Below, piece after piece: positions 32,444-42,422 of a stretch of DNA of 64,000 bases; positions within the stretch are counted from its first letter, which is position 1; each line of letters begins with the position of its first letter. A program made the position numbers and the translations under genes. The stretch is from Tanytarsus gracilentus. Lineage: Eukaryota; Arthropoda; Insecta; Diptera; Chironomidae. The stretch is from contig JAXRKN010000024.1 in the NCBI GenBank assembly GCA_038502055.1, forward strand, positions 467,550 through 531,549. Direction: 5' to 3'. The notes below the pieces were generated by a model. The model searched no databases, was not told the DNA's origin, and saw only the letters and a list, made by a program, of their open reading frames with translations.

Positions 32444-33299
32444 TCAGTCATCGTTGTCCTCTCAAAAAGCAAACATAATCGTTAACTTGAGCTCATCGAA
32501 AATATTTTCAGTGAAAAAGCAAAACAAGAAGGTAAAAATTCTTTTGAATAGTTTTTAATTAAATTAAGTTTTTGTTCGGAACGTGTAGAGTGTAGTTTAA
32601 TTAACGAAAATGAAAACCGAAAACAATCATTTATTCTAGTTTTTCTAATTTTTATTCTAGTTTTTTGTTCCTAGAAAAAAATAGAATTCAACGAATAATT
32701 TCACCATCACATCTTGGATTTATTAAGCTGAAAGCATTAAACACTTTAAGCAAATTATTTGAAGTAATTAAGAAGCACAACACAATTAATAATTAGCATG
32801 CATTAAATACTCAAATTTACCTTCGTAAATTGTCAATTAAAAGCATTAAATACTAAAAAAAATTAAAATCGCTCAGAAAAGTCGGCGTCATCTTAAAACG
32901 ATTAAGAACATAATTTTTTATTTTATGTCGTTTGTGTTTGTGAGAATTAATGAAAATCAGAGATGGACAATTACAAAAATTTCATGTAATGTAATTTAAT
33001 TTAGGAAAATTATATGAAATTTTGAATGAAAATGTAATTAATTAAATTCAATTTTTTTTTTCTTTTGTGTTTGTAAATGATTCCGGATTTTAGAGGAGCT
33101 TTAAAAATTCTTTTTGACAAAAAATGTATTTCTTTCGTTGCTTTAACACAAAAAAACCCATTTAATAAATTAAGATTCAGAAAAAATTTATAATGAAGAA
33201 AAATTAAAACTAGTTTTTATGTAGATTTAAGTAGATTTTTAAGCTTATTTCTATGAATAAAAAACGAAATTAAATTTTTCATTCTCAGATTTAATCAAC
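32444..33299 (+). promoter_or_regulatory. Probable promoter, 5' UTR exon and 5' UTR intron of the NACHT gene
   Basis: An initiator-like TTCAGTC at 32444 is followed by a leader to 32531. There AAGAAG|GTAAAA looks like a donor, and the matching acceptor TTCTCAG ends at 33288, 11 bases before the ATG. The roughly 760-base intron carries a partial copy of the hAT-type MITE from 32958. No upstream coding exon is seen. Confidence 0.45.
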
Positions 33300-36200
33300 A
33301 TGACTATCCCAGTTAATCCAACACCATCACACTTTCTACAGAATAAAAATCTAAAAGCCAACATGACGCATGAATCGGACATATCATTGAATAGCGACAT
33401 TCCACACTCCTCAAATGCAAAGCGTATAATGATAAGAACTGTGAATAATTTTGACAAGTTCGTCGAAAAAGCGATTACGAAAAACTTTCCTTATCTTTTC
33501 GTTTTTGGGATTCATGAAGTTGATGATTTAGAAAAAGTTAAAGACCTTTTAAGCAAAAAATTTCATACAAGACCGTTGATTCTTGAGTTCAGAACAAAGG
33601 ATGAAAATTTAATTTTCTTTAAACACGATAAAGATTTTATCAAACATCCAGAAATAATTGACGACACCCTAAAATACGATTTTCCTCATTTTTTGAGAGA
33701 TTTAAGTGTATTAAATGAAAATGAACTTGCATTGAAGGTTTGCGAGAGTGAAAATCACCTTCTCGTAAGACTTTTTAACATTTTTAATGTTGAAATCAAA
33801 AATCGTTTTAAAATTTGCGACTTTTTTGTCAAAAAATTCAATGATCCTAAAGTTGATGCAAATGAACTTAAAGTTGAACTATTTAAAACCGCTCTCGACA
33901 TAAGTTTTGAGTCCGAAATGACCACAGTATCAGAAATCACTATAGAAATAATCTCTCATCGAGAAAACAATCAAAGCATCTTAAAATCTGCATTGGAAGC
34001 GAAAATTGAAAATTTAATTTTCTTTATTTTAAATAATTTTCGAGATGTTTTCCTTGAAAATTGGGATTTAAAATACATGAAAGAATTATCAGCAATTGTT
34101 TGCGGCTATCAAGATGAGCTAAAAGATTTATTTTTATTCCTAATCGAGTCATATTTTCCATATCCCGACAATTTCGATGAATCGCCATTTAATAAAGTTG
34201 AAAATTCGATCATAAAATGCCAAAAAGAGCTTCATGATGCGATCGCTGATGGCGGAGAGAAAATTATCGAAATTATCGACAAAGTTTTTGCGGGCGATAA
34301 AGATGGAAATTACTCCGATGTCTGTTATGATTTTGCTAATATTTCTCTGCTTAGAAAAGCGTTCGAATTTTGTCAAAATCAAGGAGAATTAGTCGACAAA
34401 AGTGAAAGATATAAAATCTATGTTTACCTCAAAGTTCGAGGATTTAAAGCAGGCTCAGATAAAATTTTGATTGATTCTCAAATTACGGAAAACGAAATTA
34501 CGAAAAACGAAAAAAACGGAAAAAGAAAAATAATTGAAGGCATAAAGTCATTAATTCAAAGTCAGACACTTTCCATGGCTTTGCCGCACAGTGAAAAACA
34601 CCTAAAAAGTTTATCAATGAAGTCGAGAGTTAAAGATTGTGGAAATTACAATTTAAAGCGTTATCGCGAGAATTCTTTAAAAATTGATAAATTTTATAAA
34701 GATCTCGCTGAAATTCCTGAAACATTCGAAATCATGAAGGTCGTCGCCGACTCCGATCTCAACATTCAGATTTATTTCGATTTCTCTCAAACGACAACTC
34801 ACGAAATTTTATTTGACACCAAAAACGTTTGGGGTGTTGCGTACACGGATGGAAAAATTGTTATCGGCGCGAAAGACGAAAAAATTGCGCTCAGAACCCT
34901 CGCGCATGAACTTTCGCATCTTGCTATGTTGATTGTGTACGACAATTGCTTTAGACCTTATCATCCGGATAGAAAAGATGTTTTTAAAAAAATTGTGGAA
35001 ACGTGTAAAAATTTAATAACATCCGATAGAGTTAGCGAGGACATTGTTCCACGGGTTTTTGGCTACCCGAAAGATGATTTTGATGGTGACATATTTGACA
35101 TTGAATTAATTGTCAGAGTTCCTGAAATGATTGCTAACTTTAAAGGAAATGTTGATGGCTTGAAAGCTTGCGAGAGCTTTTACTCAGAGCTTTTTAATCA
35201 CTTCCACACAGTCACACTCATTGACATCAAAAATCACGATCAAAAGAGAAGAGAAATTGTGGGAAAACTCAATGACGCTTTTGGCCAAAAGACAAAAATT
35301 TTTATAACCCTTGAAACTGAAATTAAACGACTTAATTTAGATAATGCCGCAATTATCATCACAAACGCACCCAAAGTGGCGATGGCTGAAATTCACAGTC
35401 GATTCGGTTTCACAGCCAAAACTAATGTTTTATTTGTGAGCGCGAAAAAATTCTGGAACTCGACAGTTTATCAAAAAGAATATTCGAAAATTTTTAAACA
35501 AGAAAATCCAGAAGTTTTCGAGCCAACAATTGTCGTCAATTTATCGACAATTTCGCGCGTTGCCGTGCTCAAAAGTTTTCTCAAGAAGATTTTACCAAAA
35601 AAGGAAATTAAATTTTTGATTATTTTGAGCGATGAAAATTTAAAAGAAATTCAAGAAGTTAAAACGTTTTTAAACTCTAAAAATGTTAATTACAGCACAT
35701 CGAGTGTTACTTACTCATGGGATGATTTAATGCCAAAAACCAAGCAGCAGATTTTGGGGAGAAAAATTAAATTCCAAAATCGTGATTATCGCCTCAATGA
35801 TTTTTTGTTTTTTTATTCCGAAATTCCAAAAAGTGACAAATTTTTGTCGCTTTGTCTATCAAAAAAAGATTTAACGGTGAATAAAATTGAAAAGTTGAAT
35901 TTTTCACACATTGAGAGAACTTTTGAAAAGCTAAAGTTTGAGGAAGTTGAAAGAATTCCGAGAGAAAATTTTGACCCAAATAATCAATCTTTAAAAGAAA
36001 CTTCCGTAAATGTCCGTTATAAATTTGAAATCGGCGACGAAAACGTGACGAAACTCAGAGTCGAAAGCTCTGAAGTGAGTGAAGGCGAAATTCTTGAAAC
36101 TTCTCGAAGCTTACAATATTTTTTGATTTCGGGAAACGCGGGAAGTGGAAAAAGTCAAAGTTTGATGAAAATTCGAGAAAATTTCATCAAGAAAAATCCT

Positions 36201-37592
36201 CAAAATTTGTGTTACATAATTAACCTCAAATTGTTCATCAAAAACTTTGCAAAAATCGAAAGTGAAGTTGACTTTAAAGAGTTTTTCATCGAAAACTTTT
36301 TATCCGACATTTTTGAGAGAATTTTTTTCGAATTTTTTTACAAAGAAAAGAACGTTTTGATTTTCTTCGACGGTTTCGATGAAATTTCGCCAGTTTGTAA
36401 GGAAAAAGCTTTGATTTTAATAAAAGCTTTCGAAGGTTTAAAAGGGAGTCAATTGTGGATCACAACGAGAAGCCATTTTGAAGTTTATCTTCGATCCGAG
36501 CTCAAACTTGACGAAATTTACTCTTTGAATCCATTAAAAGATGAAAATGAAATTCATCAATTTTTCAAAAACTACTGGAAATTTCATGAGCTTTCGGGTG
36601 ATCTTCAAAAGCTCGCCAGCAAACTCATTGAGAGTTTAAAAAATGGCGGAAATTTTGTAAAACTTCCAAGTGATCCACAAACGTTGACACTTTTCGCTGA
36701 TGCATGCATCAAAAATGGTGAAATTGATGATAATTTCATTAAAAGCTTTACAAAGCACAAAATTTATCAAAAATCGATAGTTAAAAAAATTCAAATATGG
36801 TCGCACGAGCGCGGCGATCAAGGAAAGGAATTTAACGCCTTAATTCAGTCGTCCGACTCTACTTTTGCTCAAATGCATCAATTTTTTGCGTTAAAAAGCT
36901 TCTTCAAAAATGTCGAGGAAAATTATGGAATTAAATTGCACGAAATTTGGAACAACGAGGAAATAATTAGGTGCGGAATAATTACGAAATTAGACGAAAA
37001 TTTAGTAATTTTTCAGCATGAAACTTTTAAGGAATTTTTCGTCGCTGATTTTGCTCTCAAAGGTTTAAAAAAATTGAGAAATCACGAAGAGATTTTTGAG
37101 CTTTTGTGCAAATTTTTGGAACAGAGAGAAACATTTTATGTCGTCAATATGTTTGTGAGTGGTGGTCTGAGAGAAATTCAATTTAACGATCGAGAAATTG
37201 AAAATTTTAGTAAAGTCTTGGAGAAAATTGTGGATTCAAATTATTTCCGATTTTTAACCACCGCAGTAATGGAAAATTACGAGTCACTTTATAGATTTTT
37301 ACTGCGAGTTTTTCAGAAAATGAAAAAGGACTCAAAAGTCATTCAATTAAAGCGGGAATTAATTTTCACTGATGACATTTACAAAATTGAATTTCCCAAC
37401 ACCCGAGTGAAGAATTTTGAAATTATTTTCGATGAACTCTGCAGTGATGGAGAATTTGAGGATTTTGTTAAAAATGATTTGAAAAAAATGCTTAAAGATT
37501 TCATGGTTCATCTTCGAGGTGCGTCGATGATTGGAAAAAAGTTCCAGGAGCTCAAAGATTTCATTGAGGAACAATTAAAAAGTGTAATTTAA
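33300..37592 (+). CDS. Large NACHT ATPase with an upstream HExxH metallopeptidase-like motif
   Basis: 1430 residues in one exon. Residues about 1-480 are predicted helical and unrecognised. Residues about 500-640 contain strand-rich VWGVAYTDGKIVIGAKD, then LAHELSHLAM (HExxH at 536-540) and a later acidic segment IELIVRVPEMIANF that could give a third metal ligand, as in zincins. Residues about 940-1110 are a NACHT domain: Walker A GNAGSGKS (945-952), Walker B VLIFFDGFDE (Asp 1024), and the WITTRSH sensor. The winged-helix signature HETFKEFFVADF follows near 1240. The last 180 residues are helical, with no LRR, WD or ankyrin repeats seen. NACHT proteins are oligomerising signalling ATPases of innate immunity and cell death. 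Role, substrate and partners here are unknown, and metallopeptidase activity is only inferred from the motif. Confidence 0.85.
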   Translation: MTIPVNPTPSHFLQNKNLKANMTHESDISLNSDIPHSSNAKRIMIRTVNNFDKFVEKAITKNFPYLFVFGIHEVDDLEKVKDLLSKKFHTRPLILEFRTKDENLIFFKHDKDFIKHPEIIDDTLKYDFPHFLRDLSVLNENELALKVCESENHLLVRLFNIFNVEIKNRFKICDFFVKKFNDPKVDANELKVELFKTALDISFESEMTTVSEITIEIISHRENNQSILKSALEAKIENLIFFILNNFRDVFLENWDLKYMKELSAIVCGYQDELKDLFLFLIESYFPYPDNFDESPFNKVENSIIKCQKELHDAIADGGEKIIEIIDKVFAGDKDGNYSDVCYDFANISLLRKAFEFCQNQGELVDKSERYKIYVYLKVRGFKAGSDKILIDSQITENEITKNEKNGKRKIIEGIKSLIQSQTLSMALPHSEKHLKSLSMKSRVKDCGNYNLKRYRENSLKIDKFYKDLAEIPETFEIMKVVADSDLNIQIYFDFSQTTTHEILFDTKNVWGVAYTDGKIVIGAKDEKIALRTLAHELSHLAMLIVYDNCFRPYHPDRKDVFKKIVETCKNLITSDRVSEDIVPRVFGYPKDDFDGDIFDIELIVRVPEMIANFKGNVDGLKACESFYSELFNHFHTVTLIDIKNHDQKRREIVGKLNDAFGQKTKIFITLETEIKRLNLDNAAIIITNAPKVAMAEIHSRFGFTAKTNVLFVSAKKFWNSTVYQKEYSKIFKQENPEVFEPTIVVNLSTISRVAVLKSFLKKILPKKEIKFLIILSDENLKEIQEVKTFLNSKNVNYSTSSVTYSWDDLMPKTKQQILGRKIKFQNRDYRLNDFLFFYSEIPKSDKFLSLCLSKKDLTVNKIEKLNFSHIERTFEKLKFEEVERIPRENFDPNNQSLKETSVNVRYKFEIGDENVTKLRVESSEVSEGEILETSRSLQYFLISGNAGSGKSQSLMKIRENFIKKNPQNLCYIINLKLFIKNFAKIESEVDFKEFFIENFLSDIFERIFFEFFYKEKNVLIFFDGFDEISPVCKEKALILIKAFEGLKGSQLWITTRSHFEVYLRSELKLDEIYSLNPLKDENEIHQFFKNYWKFHELSGDLQKLASKLIESLKNGGNFVKLPSDPQTLTLFADACIKNGEIDDNFIKSFTKHKIYQKSIVKKIQIWSHERGDQGKEFNALIQSSDSTFAQMHQFFALKSFFKNVEENYGIKLHEIWNNEEIIRCGIITKLDENLVIFQHETFKEFFVADFALKGLKKLRNHEEIFELLCKFLEQRETFYVVNMFVSGGLREIQFNDREIENFSKVLEKIVDSNYFRFLTTAVMENYESLYRFLLRVFQKMKKDSKVIQLKRELIFTDDIYKIEFPNTRVKNFEIIFDELCSDGEFEDFVKNDLKKMLKDFMVHLRGASMIGKKFQELKDFIEEQLKSVI

Positions 37593-37867
37593 ATTAATTT
37601 CCTGATTAATTTTATAAAATTTAAAAAAAAATTATTTTTATGAAATTAAAATTATAAAAAATAAGTTTTATATCTTTCTTTTATTAAATATTTAAAATTA
37701 ATTTAATTAATTAAATTTTCATACAAAATTCATGTAATTTCCCGAAATTGAATAACATTGCACGTAATTTTTTGTAATTGCCCATCTCTGTGAATTTCTG
37801 ACTGTGAAACTCAACATATAAAATTAAATAAATTCTAAATTAAAAAATAAAAAGTGAATTTTATTAT

Positions 37868-38676
37868 TTAATCAATTTTTAAGCTCATAATTTTAATAAA
37901 AATATTTTCGATTCCTTGAAAAAATAATTTTTCGTTAATTTTGTGGATTTCGTTGTACCTAAAATAAAATTAAAAAATAAATTTTAAAATTAAATTAATT
38001 TTTTAAAATGCTCACAAAATTTCAAAGTTTTCCTCAAAATCTGCTTTTTTGGCGGCTTTTTGACTTCCAATTCCTGTGAATAAAGTCGAAGTTACTTTCA
38101 ATCCTAAACGCTTCAAAACTTCTTCTCTGGCTTTTAAAATTTCGACAGCAATTCCTCGACCTCGATATAAATTATTCACACTCAGTCCAAAAGCTGAAAG
38201 ATAAGCGTCGACTTTATAATGCTCGAACACGTTGAATTGACTTTCCACAAAACTCAGTGTGGCAAAAATGTCACGTAAATTCTCAGAAATTGGCTGAAAA
38301 GAAATAAAAAGTTAAACCTTGTGAGATTTTAAAAAATTCCAACCTCAATTTCGTTTTCTTTCTCATCTTTTTTTTTCACACTCAAAATATTGACTCCAAC
38401 TAAAATTTCACTTTCACCGTCGACTTTAAAGCAACCAACTGAAATTTTCTGACCCTCAAGGATGTTTCTCCAAACTTCGATAAGGTATTTGACGCCAATT
38501 TTATCATCTTTGATTTTTCTCGCGCGATTCATCGCCGCATCGGGAATGAAGAACTTTTCCATTAAATTTAGACTTTCCTCATAAAATTCAGGTTCAATAA
38601 ACTTGATTTGATAGTTAACTAGAGATTTTCCTTCAAGATCGAGAGCTTGAAATTTTCGAAGAATTTTAGAAGTCAT
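37868..38676 (-). CDS. GNAT N-acetyltransferase, arylalkylamine-NAT-like, copy 1
   Basis: Three exons, 38344..38676, 38016..38293 and 37868..37958, give 233 residues (phases 0 and 2). The first donor is GTTGGA, weak compared with GTGAGT in copy 2. The acetyl-CoA loop YRGRGIAVEI near residues 145-150 and the following helix (LKAREEVLKRLGLKV) mark the GNAT fold, and SQKAAKKADFE matches the end of the insect aaNAT domain. Insect aaNATs acetylate biogenic amines in the cytoplasm for cuticle tanning and amine inactivation. The substrate is not deducible here. Exon 3 is too short for simple ORF finding and was placed by comparison with copies 2 and 3. Confidence 0.8.
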
Positions 38677-39177
38677 TTTAATTTTTACTGAAATTTTTTT
38701 TGTGCTATTAATGTGAAAATGAAGTCTAGAGTGGGTTTGAAAAAATAATACTAAAATCATTTTATTGATTAGATTATTTTATAAATCTACAAAGTAAGGG
38801 TTAAGGATGGACAATTATAAAAAAATTACAAAAAATAATTTAATTTTGGAAATTACATGAAATTTGGTATGAAAATTTAATTAATTTAATTTAATTTTTT
38901 GTAATGTAATTTTTACTCGATTAAAATGTCCATCCAAATAAATTGTCCATCTCTGTTGATAATAAACTCAAAAAAACCAAAATTATATTTTACATGAAAT
39001 TTGTATGAAAATTTAATTAATAAATTTAATGTAATTTTTAAAAATTCGTAATATTAAAGTTGAAGAATAATTTTATCAAAAAATTTCTTAATTTTATTTT
39101 TACAATTTTTTTATTAAAATAAAATTTCGTTCGCCGGTAAACTGTGGATCGCTAATTTTACTAAAATTTTTTTACTT
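38677..39177. other. Spacer with a hAT-type MITE
   Basis: Upstream region of GNAT copy 1. A diverged copy of the MITE lies at 38803-38955. The same arrangement (start codon region, then MITE) occurs upstream of copy 2, so the element was inserted before that duplication. Confidence 0.55.
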
Positions 39178-39390
39178 TTCACTTATCAATGATAAAACTC
39201 ATGGTTTTGATTGTCTGCTGCTCAATACCAGGAAAGTCAAGTTCATTGTTAATTTTTTGGAGTTCGGCGTAACTAAAAAAAATTAGTCAGAGATGGGCAA
39301 TTACAAAAAAAACAATTAAATAATTTTTCAACTTACGTCACTGTTGAGTTTTCCTCAAATTCAGCTTTAATTGCACTTTTTTGATATTTT
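39178..39390 (-). pseudogene. Fragment of a fourth GNAT gene (exon 3, intron, end of exon 2)
   Basis: Closely matches 40893-41100 of GNAT copy 3: the complete third exon, the short intron with its MITE remnant, and the last roughly 50 bases of exon 2. After CACTTTTTTGATATT the similarity stops in AT-rich DNA. No upstream exons remain, so it is not functional. Confidence 0.8.
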
Positions 39391-39596
39391 TTTTTAAATT
39401 TAAAAAATGCGTTATGAAAATTGTCATGAAAAAACAGTGGTGCAAGATTACTGTATTCATAACGTACTTTTTAAATTTAAAAATAAAATTCATTCTATGT
39501 GAATTTTCGTAACGTACTTGTTAAATTCAAAAATAAAAAGAACCAATTGCTTATCAAAATTATCAAGAAAACTTGAGAGCAGCTGGATTATTTTAA

Positions 39597-40427
39597 TTAT
39601 TCAACAATCAAGCTCATGATTTTAATTGAACCTTCCAGTCCTTGAAATAAAAAGTTCTCATTATGCCTAGAAAGATTTTCGTATCTGAAAAATTAAAAAA
39701 TAATTGAATTTTATTTTTAAATATTTTTTCTTACGTCATCTCAAAATTTTCCTTAAATCCAGCTTTCATGGCAGCTTTTTGACTCGCGATGGCAGAAAAT
39801 AAAGTTGAAGTGACTTTCAATCCTAAAAATTTTAAAACTTCGTTTCTGGCTTTCATAATTTCGACAGCAATTCCTCGACCGCGATAAATTGGGTTAACAG
39901 CAACTCCAAAAGCCGAAAGATAAGCGTCGACTTTGTAATGCTCGAAAACGTCGAATTGACTTTCAACAAAAGCAAAAGCTTGGAAAATATCGCGAACATT
40001 CTTGGATGCAACCTGATGAAAATATTTCACGAAAAAAAATAAAATTTAAATTTATTTTAAAGAATTTTTTAAATCCAAAAATTCAACTCACGTCAATTTC
40101 ACCTTTTCCATAATTTTCTTTTCTTTTCACACTTAAAATGTTGACACTAACCAAAGTCTCACTTTCACCCTCAACTTTAAAGCAGCCAATCGAAATTTTT
40201 TCATCTTTCAATATTTTTCGATAATTTTTTAGGTTTTCTTCAACAGCGATCGGATCTTCGCTTATTTTTCTCGAATGACACATCGGCTCGTGAGCGAGGA
40301 AAAATTTAACCATAAAATCTAAAGTTTGATTGAAAAATTCAGGTTCGATAAATTTAATTTGAAATTCAGCTTGAGAAATTCCATCGAGATCGAGAGCTTG
40401 AAACTTTCGAAGAATTTTAGAAGTCAT
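39597..40427 (-). CDS. GNAT N-acetyltransferase, arylalkylamine-NAT-like, copy 2
   Basis: Three exons, 40092..40427, 39735..40012 and 39597..39684, give 233 residues, the same length as copy 1. Donors are GTGAGT and GTAAGA. Exon 2 carries the cofactor loop YRGRGIAVEIMKARNEV and the SQKAAMKAGFKE end. Exon 1 begins MTSKILRKFQALDLDG, nearly identical to copy 1, so copies 1 and 2 are the youngest pair. Substrate unknown; the enzyme class is known to acetylate amines with acetyl-CoA. Confidence 0.8.
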
Positions 40428-40892
40428 TTTAATTTTTACTGAAATTATTTTTGTGCTATTAATGTGAAAATGAAGTCTAGAGTGGGTTTGAAAAAAATAA
40501 TAAAATCATTTTATTGATAAGATTATTTTATAAATCTACAAAGTAAGGGTCAAGGATGGTCAATTATAAAAAAATTCCAAAAATAATTTAATTTTGGAAA
40601 ATTACAAGAAATTTGAATGAAAATGCAATAAATTAAATTTATTTTTTATGTAATGTAATTGCCCATCTCTGTTGATAATAAACTCAAAAAACAAAAGTTA
40701 TATTTTACATGAAATTTGTATTAAAATTTAATTAATAAATTTAATGTAATTTTTGAAAATTCGTAATATCAAAGTTGAAAAATATTTTTATTGAAGATTT
40801 CTTAATTTTATTTTTACAATTTTTTTATTAAAATAAAGTTTCGTTCCCCGGTAAACTGTGGATCGCTAATTTTACTAACATTTTTTATTTTT
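40428..40892. other. Spacer with a hAT-type MITE
   Basis: Duplicated counterpart of 38677-39177. The MITE is at about 40551-40671 and ends GCCCATCTCTG. No gene. Confidence 0.5.
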
Positions 40893-41710
40893 TCACTTAT
40901 CAATAATAAAACTCATGGTTTTGATTGTCTGCTGCTCAATACCAGGAAAGTCAAGTACATTGTTAATTTTTTGGAGTTCGGCGTAGCTAAAAAAATTAAT
41001 CAGAGATGGGCAATTACAAAAAAGACAATTAAATACTTTTATAACTTACGTCACTGTTGAGTTTTCCTCAAATCCAGCTTTAATTGCACTTTTTTGACTT
41101 CCAACTCCCGTAAATTGAGTTGACGTTAATTTTAACCCTAAACTTCTTAAAATTTCTTCTCTAGCTTTCAGCATTTCCACTGCAATTCCTTTACCTCGAA
41201 ATTCTGAATGAACTGCCAGACCCATCGACGCTAAATAAACGTCAACTTTGTAATGACTCCAAACATCAAATTGAATTTCCGCTAAATGCATTGCGGTGAA
41301 AATATCGCGAAGATTTTTTGATTTAATCTAAAACAAAAAAGGGGAGAAAAAATTATTTTCAAATTAATTTTTGTATAAAAACTTTTTACTTCACTCTCAT
41401 TCACGTCAGACTTTCTCTTGACATATAAAAAATTAGCTGCAATTAATTTTTCGCAATCTTTCTCAACTTTGAAGCATCCAATGGAAATTTTTTCCTCCGC
41501 TAAAACTTTTCTCCAAAGTTGTGAATTTTCTTCCATCGCTTTTTGATCTTCTGCGAAATTTCTCACTTTGCACATCGCTTCATCAGGAATGAAGAATTCA
41601 TTCATAAAATTTACGCAATCTTCAAAATATTCTTCAGTGATGAATTTAATTATGAATTCAGTTGAAATTCCATCGACATCGAGGGACTTAAAAACGCGAA
41701 GAAAAGACAT
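40893..41710 (-). CDS. GNAT N-acetyltransferase, arylalkylamine-NAT-like, copy 3
   Basis: Three exons, 41390..41710, 41050..41327 and 40893..40986, give 230 residues (donors GTAAAA and GTAAGT). I start at the ATG at 41710 (MSFLRVFKSLDVDG), which aligns with the starts of copies 1 and 2. The upstream in-frame extension has no match in the paralogues. The cofactor loop is FRGKGIAVEMLKARE. The 63-base second intron contains the left end of the hAT-type MITE (CAGAGATGGGCAATTACA), as does the pseudogene fragment at 39178. It is the most diverged of the three. Confidence 0.8.
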
Positions 41711-42422
41711 TTTGAAATGTAAACAGAAGCCGCACAGGTGATAAAGAAAAAATTTTATAAACGAACTGAGCGCGTTGAGTTGATGAATCACACTGAAGGA
41801 AAGAGAACAGAGAAAAAAATTGATTTACGCGTTTAGAAATAAAAAAACAAGTTTTCAAGTGAAGATAATTCAAGGTTTTATTCGGCAACGTGTGATGGAG
41901 TTTTGATTGAATTTGCGATAAATTAAATTTTATAAAAATATTAAAATGTTAAGAAAAAAATTAATTTAATTTTTTATTTTTGAAATTAATTTTAAAGAGG
42001 AAAAATTTTAAATTTTAAAAATTCAACAAAAATTTTTAATTTTGAATTTTAAAAATTGAAAAAAATTTAATTTTTTTAAAATTGACAAAAAAATTTAAAT
42101 TGCATAAATTGAACAAAAAATTTAATTAAAGTTTTTAATTTTTTTATATTTAAAATGAGCTTTAAGTTTTGTGTTTAAAATTATTTTAAACCCTTAAAAA
42201 TTTTGTTTTCATTTTTATTGCAAATTTTTTTAATTCATCAACTTTCGACTTGTCAATTTTAAGTGATTCCCAGTTTGTGAATTTTAATTTCATGTTAACA
42301 AATTTTGTGATTTTCAAAACATTTCCGAATTCAATCTAAATTTGCTTTATTTTTAAATGTTTAAAAGCTTAAAATTCTCATGATATTTAATTCATTCGAT
42401 TTTTGAATTTTGAGCTTTAAAA
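41711..42422. other. Divergent spacer
   Basis: Upstream region shared by GNAT copy 3 and the lectin gene; very AT-rich with simple AATTTT runs. GCACAGGTGATAAAGAAAAAATTTTATA near 41734 recurs almost unchanged at about 45036-45062 inside the deleted LRR-BTB relic. Confidence 0.4.
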
